Assembly: GCF_015356115.1 (NCBI RefSeq)
Contig: NZ_CP063056.1
Location: 2,108,001-2,172,000 of the forward strand
DNA: 64,000 nt
Direction of reading: 5' to 3'
DNA from: Rodentibacter haemolyticus
Lineage (GTDB): Bacteria; Pseudomonadota; Gammaproteobacteria; Enterobacterales; Pasteurellaceae
Part shown: positions 45,393 to 53,813 of the stretch, piece by piece
How the letters are laid out: every line of letters begins with the position of its first letter
Numbering within the stretch: the first letter of the stretch is position 1
The notes under the pieces: model-generated
Seen by the model: the letters and a program-made list of their open reading frames with translations, nothing else
Told to the model about the DNA's origin: nothing
Database searches by the model: none
Made by a program: the position numbers and the translations under genes

Positions 45393-47273
45393 ATGTCAAA
45401 AAATCAAGAAACCCGTGGCTTTCAGTCCGAAGTGAAACAACTTCTTCAACTAATGATTCATTCTTTATATTCCAATAAAGAAATTTTCTTGCGTGAGCTG
45501 ATCTCTAATGCCTCTGATGCGGCGGATAAACTTCGTTTTAAAGCGTTGTCTAATCCGGCGCTTTATGAAAATGACGGCGAATTACGTGTACGTATCAGTT
45601 TTGATAGTGAAAAAGGGACGATTACTATCAGCGATAACGGTATTGGTATGACTCGTGAGCAGGTTATCGATCACTTGGGGACTATCGCAAAATCGGGAAC
45701 GAAAGAATTTTTGACCGCACTTGGACAAGATCAAGCTAAAGATAGCCAGCTTATCGGTCAATTCGGTGTCGGTTTTTATTCCGCTTTTATTGTGGCGGAT
45801 AAAGTTACCGTAAAAACCCGAGCGGCAGGAGAAACAGCGGATAACGCCGTGATTTGGGAGTCTGCAGGAGAAGGGGATTACTCGGTCGCGGATATTGAGA
45901 AAAAATCTCGTGGTACGGATGTGATTTTGCATTTACGTGAAGATGAAAAAGAATTTTTAAACGAATGGCGTTTACGTGAGATTATCGGTAAATATTCCGA
46001 TCATATCGGGCTTCCTGTGGAAATGCTCACGAAGGAATATGATGATGAAGGGAAAGAAAGCGGTGAAAAATGGGAAAAAATCAATAAATCCGAAGCCCTT
46101 TGGACACGTAGTAAAAACGATATTTCCGATGAAGAATACAAAGAATTTTACAAACATTTAAGCCACGATTTTGCGGATCCTTTACTATGGGCACACAACA
46201 AAGTAGAGGGTAATCAAGAATATACCAGCCTGCTTTATGTGCCGAGCAAAGCACCTTGGGATTTATTCAATCGCGATCATAAACACGGCTTAAAACTTTA
46301 TGTTCAACGTGTCTTTATTATGGATGATGCGGAACAATTTATGCCGAATTATTTACGTTTTATGCGCGGATTGATTGATAGTAATGATTTGCCGTTAAAC
46401 GTATCGCGTGAAATTTTGCAAGATAATAAGGTGACTGCAGCATTACGTAAAGCCTTAACGAAACGTTCTTTACAAATGCTCGAAAAACTGGCAAAAGACG
46501 ATGCGGAAAAATACCAACAATTTTGGAAAGAGTTCGGTTTAGTGTTAAAAGAAGGCCCGGCCGAAGATTTCGGAAATAAAGAAGCAATTGCCAAATTATT
46601 ACGCTTTGCCTCAACCCACAACGACAGCAGTGAGCAAACCGTTTCTTTGGAAGATTATGTTTCTCGTATGAAAGATGGGCAAAAAGCGATTTATTACATT
46701 ACTGCCGATAGTTATGTTGCTGCGAAAAATAGCCCTCATTTGGAATTGTTTAATAAAAAAGACATTGAAGTGCTGCTATTATCAGACCGTATTGATGAAT
46801 GGATGTTAAGCTATTTAACCGAATTTGACGGCAAAGCATTACAAAGTATCACGAAAGCGAATTTGGACTTAGGGGATTTGGCGGATAAAGAATCCGAAGC
46901 CCAAAAAGAACAAGACGAGGCCTTTGGTAGCTTTATCGAACGTGTGAAAACTTTGTTGGGCGATCGTGTAAAAGAGGTGCGTTTAACCCATAATTTGACC
47001 GATACACCGGCAGTGGTTTCTACGGATAATGATCAGATGACTACTCAAATGGCAAAACTTTTCGCTGCCGCAGGTCAACCTGTACCGGAAGTGAAATACA
47101 CCTTTGAACTCAACCCTGAACATCACCTAGTGAAAAAAGTGGCGGACATTGCGGATGAAGCACAATTTGCCGATTGGATCGAATTGTTGCTTGAGCAATC
47201 GATGCTTGCGGAACGTGGTTCTTTAGAAAATCCGGCAGCCTTTATTAAGCGTATTAATAAGTTATTAGGCTAA
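45393..47273 (+). CDS. htpG: Hsp90-family chaperone HtpG
   Basis: ATP-dependent cytosolic chaperone of 626 residues. The N-terminal GHKL ATPase has LIHSLYSNKEIFLRELISNA near residue 14, DNGIGMTREQ and GQFGVGFYSAF. The middle domain includes YVQRVFIMDDAEQFMPNYLR and LPLNVSREILQDN. The C-terminal dimerisation domain is complete. The gene order htpG-yffB-dapE matches H. influenzae. Confidence 0.97.
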   Translation: MSKNQETRGFQSEVKQLLQLMIHSLYSNKEIFLRELISNASDAADKLRFKALSNPALYENDGELRVRISFDSEKGTITISDNGIGMTREQVIDHLGTIAKSGTKEFLTALGQDQAKDSQLIGQFGVGFYSAFIVADKVTVKTRAAGETADNAVIWESAGEGDYSVADIEKKSRGTDVILHLREDEKEFLNEWRLREIIGKYSDHIGLPVEMLTKEYDDEGKESGEKWEKINKSEALWTRSKNDISDEEYKEFYKHLSHDFADPLLWAHNKVEGNQEYTSLLYVPSKAPWDLFNRDHKHGLKLYVQRVFIMDDAEQFMPNYLRFMRGLIDSNDLPLNVSREILQDNKVTAALRKALTKRSLQMLEKLAKDDAEKYQQFWKEFGLVLKEGPAEDFGNKEAIAKLLRFASTHNDSSEQTVSLEDYVSRMKDGQKAIYYITADSYVAAKNSPHLELFNKKDIEVLLLSDRIDEWMLSYLTEFDGKALQSITKANLDLGDLADKESEAQKEQDEAFGSFIERVKTLLGDRVKEVRLTHNLTDTPAVVSTDNDQMTTQMAKLFAAAGQPVPEVKYTFELNPEHHLVKKVADIADEAQFADWIELLLEQSMLAERGSLENPAAFIKRINKLLG

Positions 47274-47303
47274 TTCATTGCGATGATTTAATGTTATGGT
47301 TAA

Positions 47304-47337
47304 AATCCTCAGTCTGAAAAGACGGAGGATTTTTTAT
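47304..47337 (+). terminator. htpG terminator
   Basis: aatcctc...gaggatt stem extended by gtct/agac (one mismatch) with a GAAA loop and a T-run, 30 bp after htpG and just before yffB. Confidence 0.8.
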
Positions 47338-47349
47338 TTAGGAGATTGT

Positions 47350-47694
47350 ATGATTACCGTTTACGGCATTAAAAATTGTGATACTGTGAAAAAAGCCTTG
47401 AAGTGGCTTGAACAGCACAATATTGAACATAAACTTCACGATTATCGTGTGGACGGTTTGGAAGAAACGTTTTTACAACAAGCGGAAGCACAATTCGGTT
47501 GGGAAAATTTAGTCAATAAACGTAGCACTACCTGGCGAAATTTAGACGAAGAAATTAAAAAAACATTATCAAAATCGACCGCACTTTCGGTACTTTTAGA
47601 AAATCCAACCTTAATCAAACGCCCAGTTATTTTGCAAGAAGGGAAAGCCTTGATTGGTTTTAATGAAAAAGAATATCAAGTCGCTTTTGCATAA
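47350..47694 (+). CDS. yffB: ArsC/Spx-family protein YffB
   Basis: A 114-residue thioredoxin-fold protein of the arsenate reductase-like family, with NCDTVKKALKWL near residue 8 (single N-terminal cysteine) and LIKRPVI near 90. Despite the fold, YffB proteins are not shown to reduce arsenate; a glutathione-dependent thiol role has been suggested. ATG 47350 follows TAGGAGATTG. The stop codon TAA is fused to an uptake signal (47694-47702). Confidence 0.9.
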   Translation: MITVYGIKNCDTVKKALKWLEQHNIEHKLHDYRVDGLEETFLQQAEAQFGWENLVNKRSTTWRNLDEEIKKTLSKSTALSVLLENPTLIKRPVILQEGKALIGFNEKEYQVAFA

Positions 47695-47712
47695 AGTGCG
47701 GTAATTTTTCCC

Positions 47713-47822
47713 TGTATTATGTAGCAGTTGCGTATACCATTGTAGGGTGCCGTTAGGCGAAGCCGTAACGCACCAAATAATTAAATATAAAATTCTCTTT
47801 GTGCAATTGATACATAATACCC
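47713..47822. repeat. Repeat family A copy (A4)
   Basis: A 110-bp short version of family A: left end GTATTATGTAGCAGTTGC, interior CGTTAGGCGAAGCCGTAACG, and right end AATTCTCTTTGTGCAATTGA leading to TACATAATACC. It fills most of the yffB-dapE gap, so the dapE promoter must lie in or before it. Confidence 0.75.
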
Positions 47823-47840
47823 ATTTTTTCAGGAGTTTTT

Positions 47841-48974
47841 ATGAAAGAAAACATCATTTCTTTAGCGCAAGATTTAATTCGCCGTCCATCAATTAGCCCG
47901 AATGATGAAGGTTGTCAGCAATTAATTGCGCATCGTTTGGAAACGGTCGGTTTTCAGATCGAATGGATGCCTTTTAATGACACGCTAAATTTATGGGCGA
48001 AACACGGGAATGGTGAACCTGTTATTGCTTTTGCCGGGCATACGGACGTTGTGCCGATAGGTGATGAAAGCCAATGGACGTATCCACCGTTTGATGCCAA
48101 GATTGTTGATGATATGCTTTATGGACGTGGCGCGGCAGATATGAAAGGCTCCCTTGCTGCAATGGTTGTCGCTGTGGAAGAATATGTAAAAGCCAATCCC
48201 CATCACCAAGGCACGATTGCGTTATTGATCACGTCTGATGAAGAAGCCAGTGCAAAAGATGGCACACAACGAGTGGTGGATGCCTTAATGGCGCGTGGAG
48301 AAAAGATCGATTATTGTCTTGTGGGTGAACCTTCAAGCTCAAAAACGTTAGGTGATGTGGTAAAAAACGGTCGCCGTGGTTCGATTACCGGCAATCTGTA
48401 TATTGAAGGCGTACAAGGCCACGTTGCTTATCCGCATTTAGCGGAAAATCCGGTGCATAAATCTCTTGAATTTTTGACCGTACTTACTCGTTATCAATGG
48501 GATCAAGGCAACGAATTTTTCCCGCCGACGGGCTTACAAATCGCTAATATAAAAGCAGGAACGGGCAGTAATAATGTGATCCCGGGAGAACTTTACGTGC
48601 AGTTTAATTTGCGTTATAGCACAGAGCTAACCGATGAAATGATTAAGCAAAACGTGGTGCAAATACTTGAACGGCACGGCTTAAAATATCGTCTTGAATG
48701 GTGGCTTTCCGGCAAACCGTTTTTAACCAAACCGGGAAAATTACTTAGTGCCGTTACTCAAGCTATTGAGCAAATCGCTCATATTCGCCCAAAACCGGAT
48801 ACCGGCGGCGGAACTTCCGATGGCCGTTTTATTGCCCTAATGGGCGCGGAAGTGGTGGAATTTGGTCCGCTGAATGCCACGATTCATAAGGTGAATGAAT
48901 GTGTCAGTTTGGAGGATTTAGGAAAGTGCGGTCAGATTTATCACCAAATGTTAATCAATTTATTGGACAAATAA
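47841..48974 (+). CDS. dapE: Succinyl-diaminopimelate desuccinylase
   Basis: Zinc amidohydrolase producing LL-diaminopimelate for lysine and peptidoglycan. The 377-residue M20 protein has GHTDVVP (zinc His about 67), GRGAADMKGSLAA near 97 (bridging Asp) and SDEEASAKDGT near 134 (catalytic Glu). A dimerisation lid with VQGHVAYPHLAENP follows, and TIHKVNECVS closes the zinc site. It is linked by 1 bp to the VanY-like gene. Confidence 0.96.
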   Translation: MKENIISLAQDLIRRPSISPNDEGCQQLIAHRLETVGFQIEWMPFNDTLNLWAKHGNGEPVIAFAGHTDVVPIGDESQWTYPPFDAKIVDDMLYGRGAADMKGSLAAMVVAVEEYVKANPHHQGTIALLITSDEEASAKDGTQRVVDALMARGEKIDYCLVGEPSSSKTLGDVVKNGRRGSITGNLYIEGVQGHVAYPHLAENPVHKSLEFLTVLTRYQWDQGNEFFPPTGLQIANIKAGTGSNNVIPGELYVQFNLRYSTELTDEMIKQNVVQILERHGLKYRLEWWLSGKPFLTKPGKLLSAVTQAIEQIAHIRPKPDTGGGTSDGRFIALMGAEVVEFGPLNATIHKVNECVSLEDLGKCGQIYHQMLINLLDK

Positions 48975-48975
48975 G

Positions 48976-49656
48976 ATGAAATTGACAGCGGAAATGCTTT
49001 GTGGAAAGTCTCGTGAACACCTCGTAAATTTAGCTACGCCTCATTCACCGAATCATTTTTTACAGAAGGCAGCAAGGAATGCTTTTCAAGGTTTACAACA
49101 AAGTGCGGTCAAAAACGGGTTTAATTTACAGCCTGCAAGCAGTTTCCGTGATTTTGAACGTCAGCAGTTTATTTGGAATAATAAATTTAATGGACTACGC
49201 AAAGTTCACGATGATAAAGGCAATCCGATAGATTTGACGCAATTAGATGAGTGGCAAAAATGCCAAGCCATTTTGCGATGGTCTGCATTGCCGGGGGCGA
49301 GCCGCCATCACTGGGGAACGGAAATTGATATTTTTGATCCTGATTTACTGCCACAAAATCAATCTTTACAGCTTGAACCTTGGGAATATGAAAAGGGCGG
49401 TTATTTTTTCGAGCTAAGTGAATTTCTCACAGAATACCTACCGCACTTTGATTTTGCTTTGCCATTTATGCAAATGTCTAAAAATAAAAAAATTGGTCGT
49501 GAGCCTTGGCATATTAGCTATCTTCCCTTGGCGGAGCAGGCGAGTAATCAATTTTCATCGGATATTTTATTGCAGGCTTGGAATGGAGAAGAAATCGGCG
49601 GAAAAACCGTTTTATTAGCGCATTTTGAACAAATTTTCGATCAATTTATGGTGTAA
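48976..49656 (+). CDS. VanY/LAS-family D-alanyl-D-alanine carboxypeptidase-like protein
   Basis: A 226-residue predicted zinc peptidase: SRHHWGTEIDIFD gives the SxHxxGxAxD-type ligands and EPWHISY the ExxH-type base and ligand. Members trim peptidoglycan stem peptides. No signal peptide is visible, which is unusual for such an enzyme and suggests a cytosolic recycling role or an unrecognised export route. It is coupled to dapE, which makes diaminopimelate, so a cell-wall role is consistent. The stop is followed directly by an uptake signal (49657-49665). Confidence 0.82.
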   Translation: MKLTAEMLCGKSREHLVNLATPHSPNHFLQKAARNAFQGLQQSAVKNGFNLQPASSFRDFERQQFIWNNKFNGLRKVHDDKGNPIDLTQLDEWQKCQAILRWSALPGASRHHWGTEIDIFDPDLLPQNQSLQLEPWEYEKGGYFFELSEFLTEYLPHFDFALPFMQMSKNKKIGREPWHISYLPLAEQASNQFSSDILLQAWNGEEIGGKTVLLAHFEQIFDQFMV

Positions 49657-49675
49657 AAGTGCGGTGATAAAAAAC

Positions 49676-49822
49676 GGTATTATGTATCTGTTGCATAAAG
49701 AGGATTTTATCTCCGAGATTTTTTTGGGTAGGTTGCGTTACGCCTACGGCTAACGCACTCTACCTCTACCTCAAAATATTGAATATAAAATTCTCTTTGT
49801 ACGGCGGCTGATACATAATAAT
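49676..49822. repeat. Repeat family A copy (A5)
   Basis: 147 bp with left end GGTATTATGTATCTGTTGC and right end CTGATACATAATA. The inner blocks CATAAAGAGG-ATTTTATCTC and AATTCTCTTTGT face each other. It separates the convergent VanY-like and rapZ genes. Confidence 0.75.
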
Positions 49823-49855
49823 GAAAAATAATGCTTTTTGACCGCACTTTCTGGC

Positions 49856-50713
49856 TTATTTGTGCTTATTTTTTTCTAGGGATTTATGCTGGATTTTCAC
49901 ATTTTTCCCTTTCGCTTGAAAATATTCACCAAGCTGTTGAGCAATATAAACGGAGCGATGTTTTCCTCCGGTACAGCCAATAGCAATAGTTAAATAACTT
50001 CGATTATTTTGCTCCAGCATTGGAAGCCAGGTTTCGATGTAGTTGCGCGTACGGTAAATGAAATCATTTACTTCATTATGTTGATTTAAAAAATGCGCAA
50101 CGGGTTCATCTAATCCTGTCATTGGGCGGAGTTCGGGATTCCAGTGTGGATTCGGCAAGAAACGTACGTCAAATACATAGTCGGCATCAAGAGGAATACC
50201 ATATCTAAAGCCAAAGGATTCAACGATAATTTTTAATTCTCTTTCGCTATTGCCGTGTAAAAATTCACGTAAACGTTCGGCAAGTGCGTGAGTTGAAAGC
50301 GTTGTCGTATCAATGATGAGATTGGCATGCTGAATAAGCGGTTCAAGCCGGTGATATTCAGCATCAATCGCCGCTTCAAGAGAGAAATCTTTAGCGGAAA
50401 GGGGATGTAAACGGCGTGAATCACTATAACGGCGAATAAGGGTGCTGCGATCTGCTTCTAAAAAAATAATTTTGGTGGAATAATGCTGTTGGATATTCGT
50501 AAGAATATGCTCTAACGAATGAGAAGATTCCGGCAAATTGCGAATATCAAGGCTGATTGCTACTGTCGTTTGTGTTTGAGCTAAAATTTTAGTCAGTTGA
50601 GGCAAAAGATCGAGCGGAAGGTTATCAACACAGTAATAACCCATATCTTCTAATGCACGTAATGCGACAGATTTTCCTGCGCCGGAGCGGCCGCTGATAA
50701 TGATGATTTCCAT
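49856..50713 (-). CDS. rapZ: RNase adapter protein RapZ
   Basis: A 285-residue protein with P-loop GRSGAGKS at residues 8-15 and a C-terminal domain ending in the conserved GCTGGKHRSVYIAQQL stretch. In enterobacteria it senses glucosamine-6-phosphate and directs RNase E to the sRNA GlmZ. Whether GlmY/GlmZ exist here is unknown. It is the last gene of the lptCAB-ptsN-rapZ run. Confidence 0.94.
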   Translation of the reverse strand: MEIIIISGRSGAGKSVALRALEDMGYYCVDNLPLDLLPQLTKILAQTQTTVAISLDIRNLPESSHSLEHILTNIQQHYSTKIIFLEADRSTLIRRYSDSRRLHPLSAKDFSLEAAIDAEYHRLEPLIQHANLIIDTTTLSTHALAERLREFLHGNSERELKIIVESFGFRYGIPLDADYVFDVRFLPNPHWNPELRPMTGLDEPVAHFLNQHNEVNDFIYRTRNYIETWLPMLEQNNRSYLTIAIGCTGGKHRSVYIAQQLGEYFQAKGKNVKIQHKSLEKNKHK

Positions 50714-50725
50714 AAAAAGCCAGTA

Positions 50726-51226
50726 CTATATGTCATTTTCGGCTGAAGAATCCGTTTCTTCAGTTTGATCGGCAATTTCAAAAACTTGCCAAATTTCATC
50801 CGCACTTTGAGCGGAACGTAACTGTTTGGCAAAATTTTTATCGGTTAATTTTTCTGTTAGTTTGGAAAGCACAGGGATATAAATTTGACATTGATTATCA
50901 GGCACAAAAACGGCAAAAATCAAATCTACGGCTTTGCCGTCCGGTGCATCGTATTCAATCGGCATATCCAGTTGCATAAAAACAGCGAATGCTTTTGTAA
51001 TTGTGCCTTCCGGAAGTTTCGCTTTTGGCATAGCCACGCCGTTTCCCAAACCTGAATTGCCTAATTTTTCTCGATTAAACAAACATTCAAAGCAGGCTTG
51101 TTCCGCTTTATCACATTGTAGTCGCTCCGTAATAAGGGTGGAAATGGATTCAAATAAACGTTTTTTACTTGAGAAGCTGACGCCTTGGCGAATATCCTCA
51201 GGGCGTAGAAGTTCTGAAAATTTCAT
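50726..51226 (-). CDS. ptsN: PtsN-like EIIA(Ntr) protein lacking the phosphorylation histidine
   Basis: A 166-residue PTS IIA domain of the nitrogen PTS, recognised by FNREKLGNSGLGNGVAMP and DAPDGKAVDLIFAVFVP. The active-site histidine of E. coli PtsN (His73 in IPHGKL) is replaced by Lys68 (MPKAKL); the codon is AAA. Phosphoryl transfer by the classical route should therefore be impossible, leaving at most a binding or regulatory role. It lies between lptB and rapZ, 2 bp downstream of lptB. Confidence 0.9.
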   Translation of the reverse strand: MKFSELLRPEDIRQGVSFSSKKRLFESISTLITERLQCDKAEQACFECLFNREKLGNSGLGNGVAMPKAKLPEGTITKAFAVFMQLDMPIEYDAPDGKAVDLIFAVFVPDNQCQIYIPVLSKLTEKLTDKNFAKQLRSAQSADEIWQVFEIADQTEETDSSAENDI

Positions 51227-51228
51227 AA

Positions 51229-51954
51229 CTATAATCTAAATTGTTCGCCTAGATATACACGTTTCACGTGTTCATCGTTCATTACTTGTTCCGGTGTGCC
51301 GGTCGCAATAATTTTACCTTCGCCGACGATATAAGCGCGTTCACATACATCTAAGGTTTCACGTACGTTGTGGTCTGTAATGAGTACGCCCAGCCCACGA
51401 TTGCGTAAATCGGTAATGATTTTTTTTATGTCGGTAACGGAAATCGGGTCAACTCCGGCAAAAGGTTCATCTAATAAAATAAATTTCGGATTAGCGGCAA
51501 GCGCCCGTGCAATTTCGACACGGCGGCGTTCACCACCGGAAAGCGATTGCCCCAGGTTGTCGCGGATATGTCCGATATTAAACTCTTCGATTAATTCGTT
51601 TGCTCTTTCACGGCGTTGTTCCTGTGTTAAATCTTTACGAATTTCTAATACCGCCATTAAGTTTTCATATACGCTCAAACGGCGAAAAATAGAGGCTTCT
51701 TGCGGAAGGTAACCAATTCCTCGTTGCGCCCTGCTGTGCATCGGCAATAGGCTAATGTCTTCGCCGTCAATAATAATTTTACCTTGATCTTGACGAACTA
51801 AGCCCACCACCATATAAAAGGTGGTTGTTTTACCGGCACCATTTGGCCCTAGTAAACCGACAATTTCATTTGAGTTGACGGTAAGGCTGACATCAGAGAC
51901 AACCTTGCGGTTTTTATAACTTTTGGCGAGAAATTCAGCGTGTAATACAGACAT
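51229..51954 (-). CDS. lptB: LPS export ABC transporter ATPase
   Basis: A 241-residue ATPase that drives LPS extraction from the inner membrane with LptFG. Walker A is GPNGAGKTT at residues 36-44, the signature is LSGGERRRVEIARAL, and Walker B is FILLDEPFAGVDP, with TDHNVRETLDVC after it. It is 3 bp from lptA. The rpoN and hpf genes that follow lptB in E. coli are absent; ptsN is next. Confidence 0.97.
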   Translation of the reverse strand: MSVLHAEFLAKSYKNRKVVSDVSLTVNSNEIVGLLGPNGAGKTTTFYMVVGLVRQDQGKIIIDGEDISLLPMHSRAQRGIGYLPQEASIFRRLSVYENLMAVLEIRKDLTQEQRRERANELIEEFNIGHIRDNLGQSLSGGERRRVEIARALAANPKFILLDEPFAGVDPISVTDIKKIITDLRNRGLGVLITDHNVRETLDVCERAYIVGEGKIIATGTPEQVMNDEHVKRVYLGEQFRL

Positions 51955-51957
51955 CGG

Positions 51958-52473
51958 TTATTTTTTTCCCTTTTGTTGCAATTGTGTTGGGATCAATACG
52001 GTTTGTACTCGTGATTTACCGCCATTGGCTTTTAATTGTTGCTTTTTCACATCGTAAGTAATGCGTTCGCCGTCGATTTTGCTGTCAAGCTGTTTTAATT
52101 GCGCATTGCCGGTAAGAGTTAAAAACTCCGCACCTAAATCATAATGCACTCTACCGGCTTTGCCATCCACTGGTTTACCGTCATCTAATAATTGATGGAA
52201 AGTTACCGGTGAACCGAATGCCTCTACGGTCTCTTTTTTGCCCGAATTTTCAGGTGGGCGGGTGATTACGACTTTATTCGCTTTAATCAGAATTGAACCC
52301 TGTGTAATTACCACATTATCCGTGAAAGTAACGACACTGTTTTCCATATCCAAAGATTGGTTGTCGGAAACAATATTAATCGGTTGATTGGTATCATCTT
52401 TCAATGCAAATGCAGAAAGGGAAGTCATCATTAGGGTAGTGATGAGTATAAACTTACGGTTTACTGATTTCAT
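51958..52473 (-). CDS. lptA: Periplasmic LPS-bridge protein
   Basis: A 171-residue OstA-domain protein forming the periplasmic LPS bridge between LptC and LptD. A signal peptide ends at SAFALKDD (about residue 24). The beta-jellyroll repeats are visible as MENSVVTFTDNVVITQGSIL and AEFLTLTGNAQLKQLDSKID. It overlaps the 3' end of lptC by 20 bp. Confidence 0.95.
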   Translation of the reverse strand: MKSVNRKFILITTLMMTSLSAFALKDDTNQPINIVSDNQSLDMENSVVTFTDNVVITQGSILIKANKVVITRPPENSGKKETVEAFGSPVTFHQLLDDGKPVDGKAGRVHYDLGAEFLTLTGNAQLKQLDSKIDGERITYDVKKQQLKANGGKSRVQTVLIPTQLQQKGKK

Positions 52474-53062
52474 AGTACGTTTTTACCTGTTCTTTTAAGG
52501 TTGCCGTTTGCTGGCGTAAATTACCGACTAATTTTAATCCGGTAGAATGAAAATTAATTCCGTTGATTTTTACTTGAGTGTCAGAGGTAATATCCTGTGT
52601 TTTTAAGTTAATTGCCGCCGATTCGGTTTCTACACGTTGTAATTTTGAAAGCGGATCTAAACTTTCCGCAATCACGTTGCCTTCTAAATAAAGCATTTCA
52701 TCTTTCATCAATTTTGCTTTTTGCGCACTTAATTTCCAATTTTGTTTATTGAGTTTGATGTTATCCGAATCAGCCTTTTCTTTATCCGAGTTTAACGATA
52801 CATCGAAAAGATACACTAACGGAGAGATAAAATCGGTACGCCCTTCTTGATTATAGTGTTCTACTTTTTCGGAAACGGCGAAGTACTGTTTTTTTCCCTC
52901 GGGAGAAAATACGGTCGTTGCCATTTTCGTACCGATATATTCAGGTGAATCCGGTTTTTTGATTAGGCTTTCCAAGTTTGGGTTATCTTGATTTAAGGTA
53001 TAAAACCAACCTAATAACCCTAGTGCAATCACACCTAAAATAATATTCAAACGAATATTCAT
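52454..53062 (-). CDS. lptC: LPS export protein LptC
   Basis: A 202-residue bitopic inner-membrane protein passing LPS from LptB2FG to LptA. One N-terminal helix (IRLNIILGVIALGLLGWFYT) is followed by a periplasmic beta-jellyroll. I chose ATG 53062 because the family starts just before this helix; a GTG at 53098 would add twelve charged residues. The ribosome binding site is weak. Confidence 0.9.
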   Translation of the reverse strand: MNIRLNIILGVIALGLLGWFYTLNQDNPNLESLIKKPDSPEYIGTKMATTVFSPEGKKQYFAVSEKVEHYNQEGRTDFISPLVYLFDVSLNSDKEKADSDNIKLNKQNWKLSAQKAKLMKDEMLYLEGNVIAESLDPLSKLQRVETESAAINLKTQDITSDTQVKINGINFHSTGLKLVGNLRQQTATLKEQVKTYYEISKP

Positions 53063-53128
53063 AAATAATTTTATTTTCCTGTTAAATTCATTGTGCACAA
53101 AATAAAGTGCGGTCGAAAAGCGCGGTGT

Positions 53129-53662
53129 TTATTCTTCTAACATAAGTCCTTTCAACATTTGATAAATTTCACGATAAGCTTTTGACGGTTTATTTTGCGT
53201 TTTTTCCTTTTGTGCGGCTCGAATTAAATTGCGTAATTGTTGGCGATCAGCGTTTGGGTATTCATTTAATAATGATGTTAAGGCTAAATCGCCATTTTCA
53301 ACCAGTTCGTCACGTACATTTTCGATTTTATGCAGCATGGCTTGTTGTTGATTGTGTTTGTTCTCAATTTTATCCAAGGCTTCTTGAATCGGTTCTGCAT
53401 CAATACCACGTAAAAGTTTTCCGATATATTGTAACTGACGGCGACGTGCTTCTTTTTGCAAGCGTTGTGCTAATTCAATGGCTTCAAGCAGAGCATCGTC
53501 AAGCGGAATTTTAGTCAGATTTGCTTTGGTTAAGTTCACAAGTTTCTCACCAAGCTGTTTGAGTGCTTCCGCATCACGTTTGATTTCACTTTTGCTTACC
53601 CAAATGATTTCTTCTTGATCTTCATCTTCCCAATCGAAGGCTTCTCTTTTACGTCTTGCCAT
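53129..53662 (-). CDS. darP: Ribosome-associated protein DarP (YjgA)
   Basis: A 177-residue, highly charged helical protein associated with late 50S assembly intermediates. WVSKSEIKRDAEALKQLGEK near residue 21 is the family signature. ATG 53662 follows AAAGGAC; the longer frame is not conserved. It precedes lptC with a 66-bp gap and diverges from pmbA, as in H. influenzae. Confidence 0.93.
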   Translation of the reverse strand: MARRKREAFDWEDEDQEEIIWVSKSEIKRDAEALKQLGEKLVNLTKANLTKIPLDDALLEAIELAQRLQKEARRRQLQYIGKLLRGIDAEPIQEALDKIENKHNQQQAMLHKIENVRDELVENGDLALTSLLNEYPNADRQQLRNLIRAAQKEKTQNKPSKAYREIYQMLKGLMLEE

Positions 53663-53813
53663 TTTGTGTCCTTTAATAAAATACGGCGTGCATTTTAGCA
53701 CAAAGTTTAGCATCTGTTGACATTCATTTTTGCTCTTTTACGGGAATAAAATGAGTTATCAATCATTTTTAAAATGGGATAAAATGCAGCAAATTTTGAA
53801 TAGGAATAAAGAA

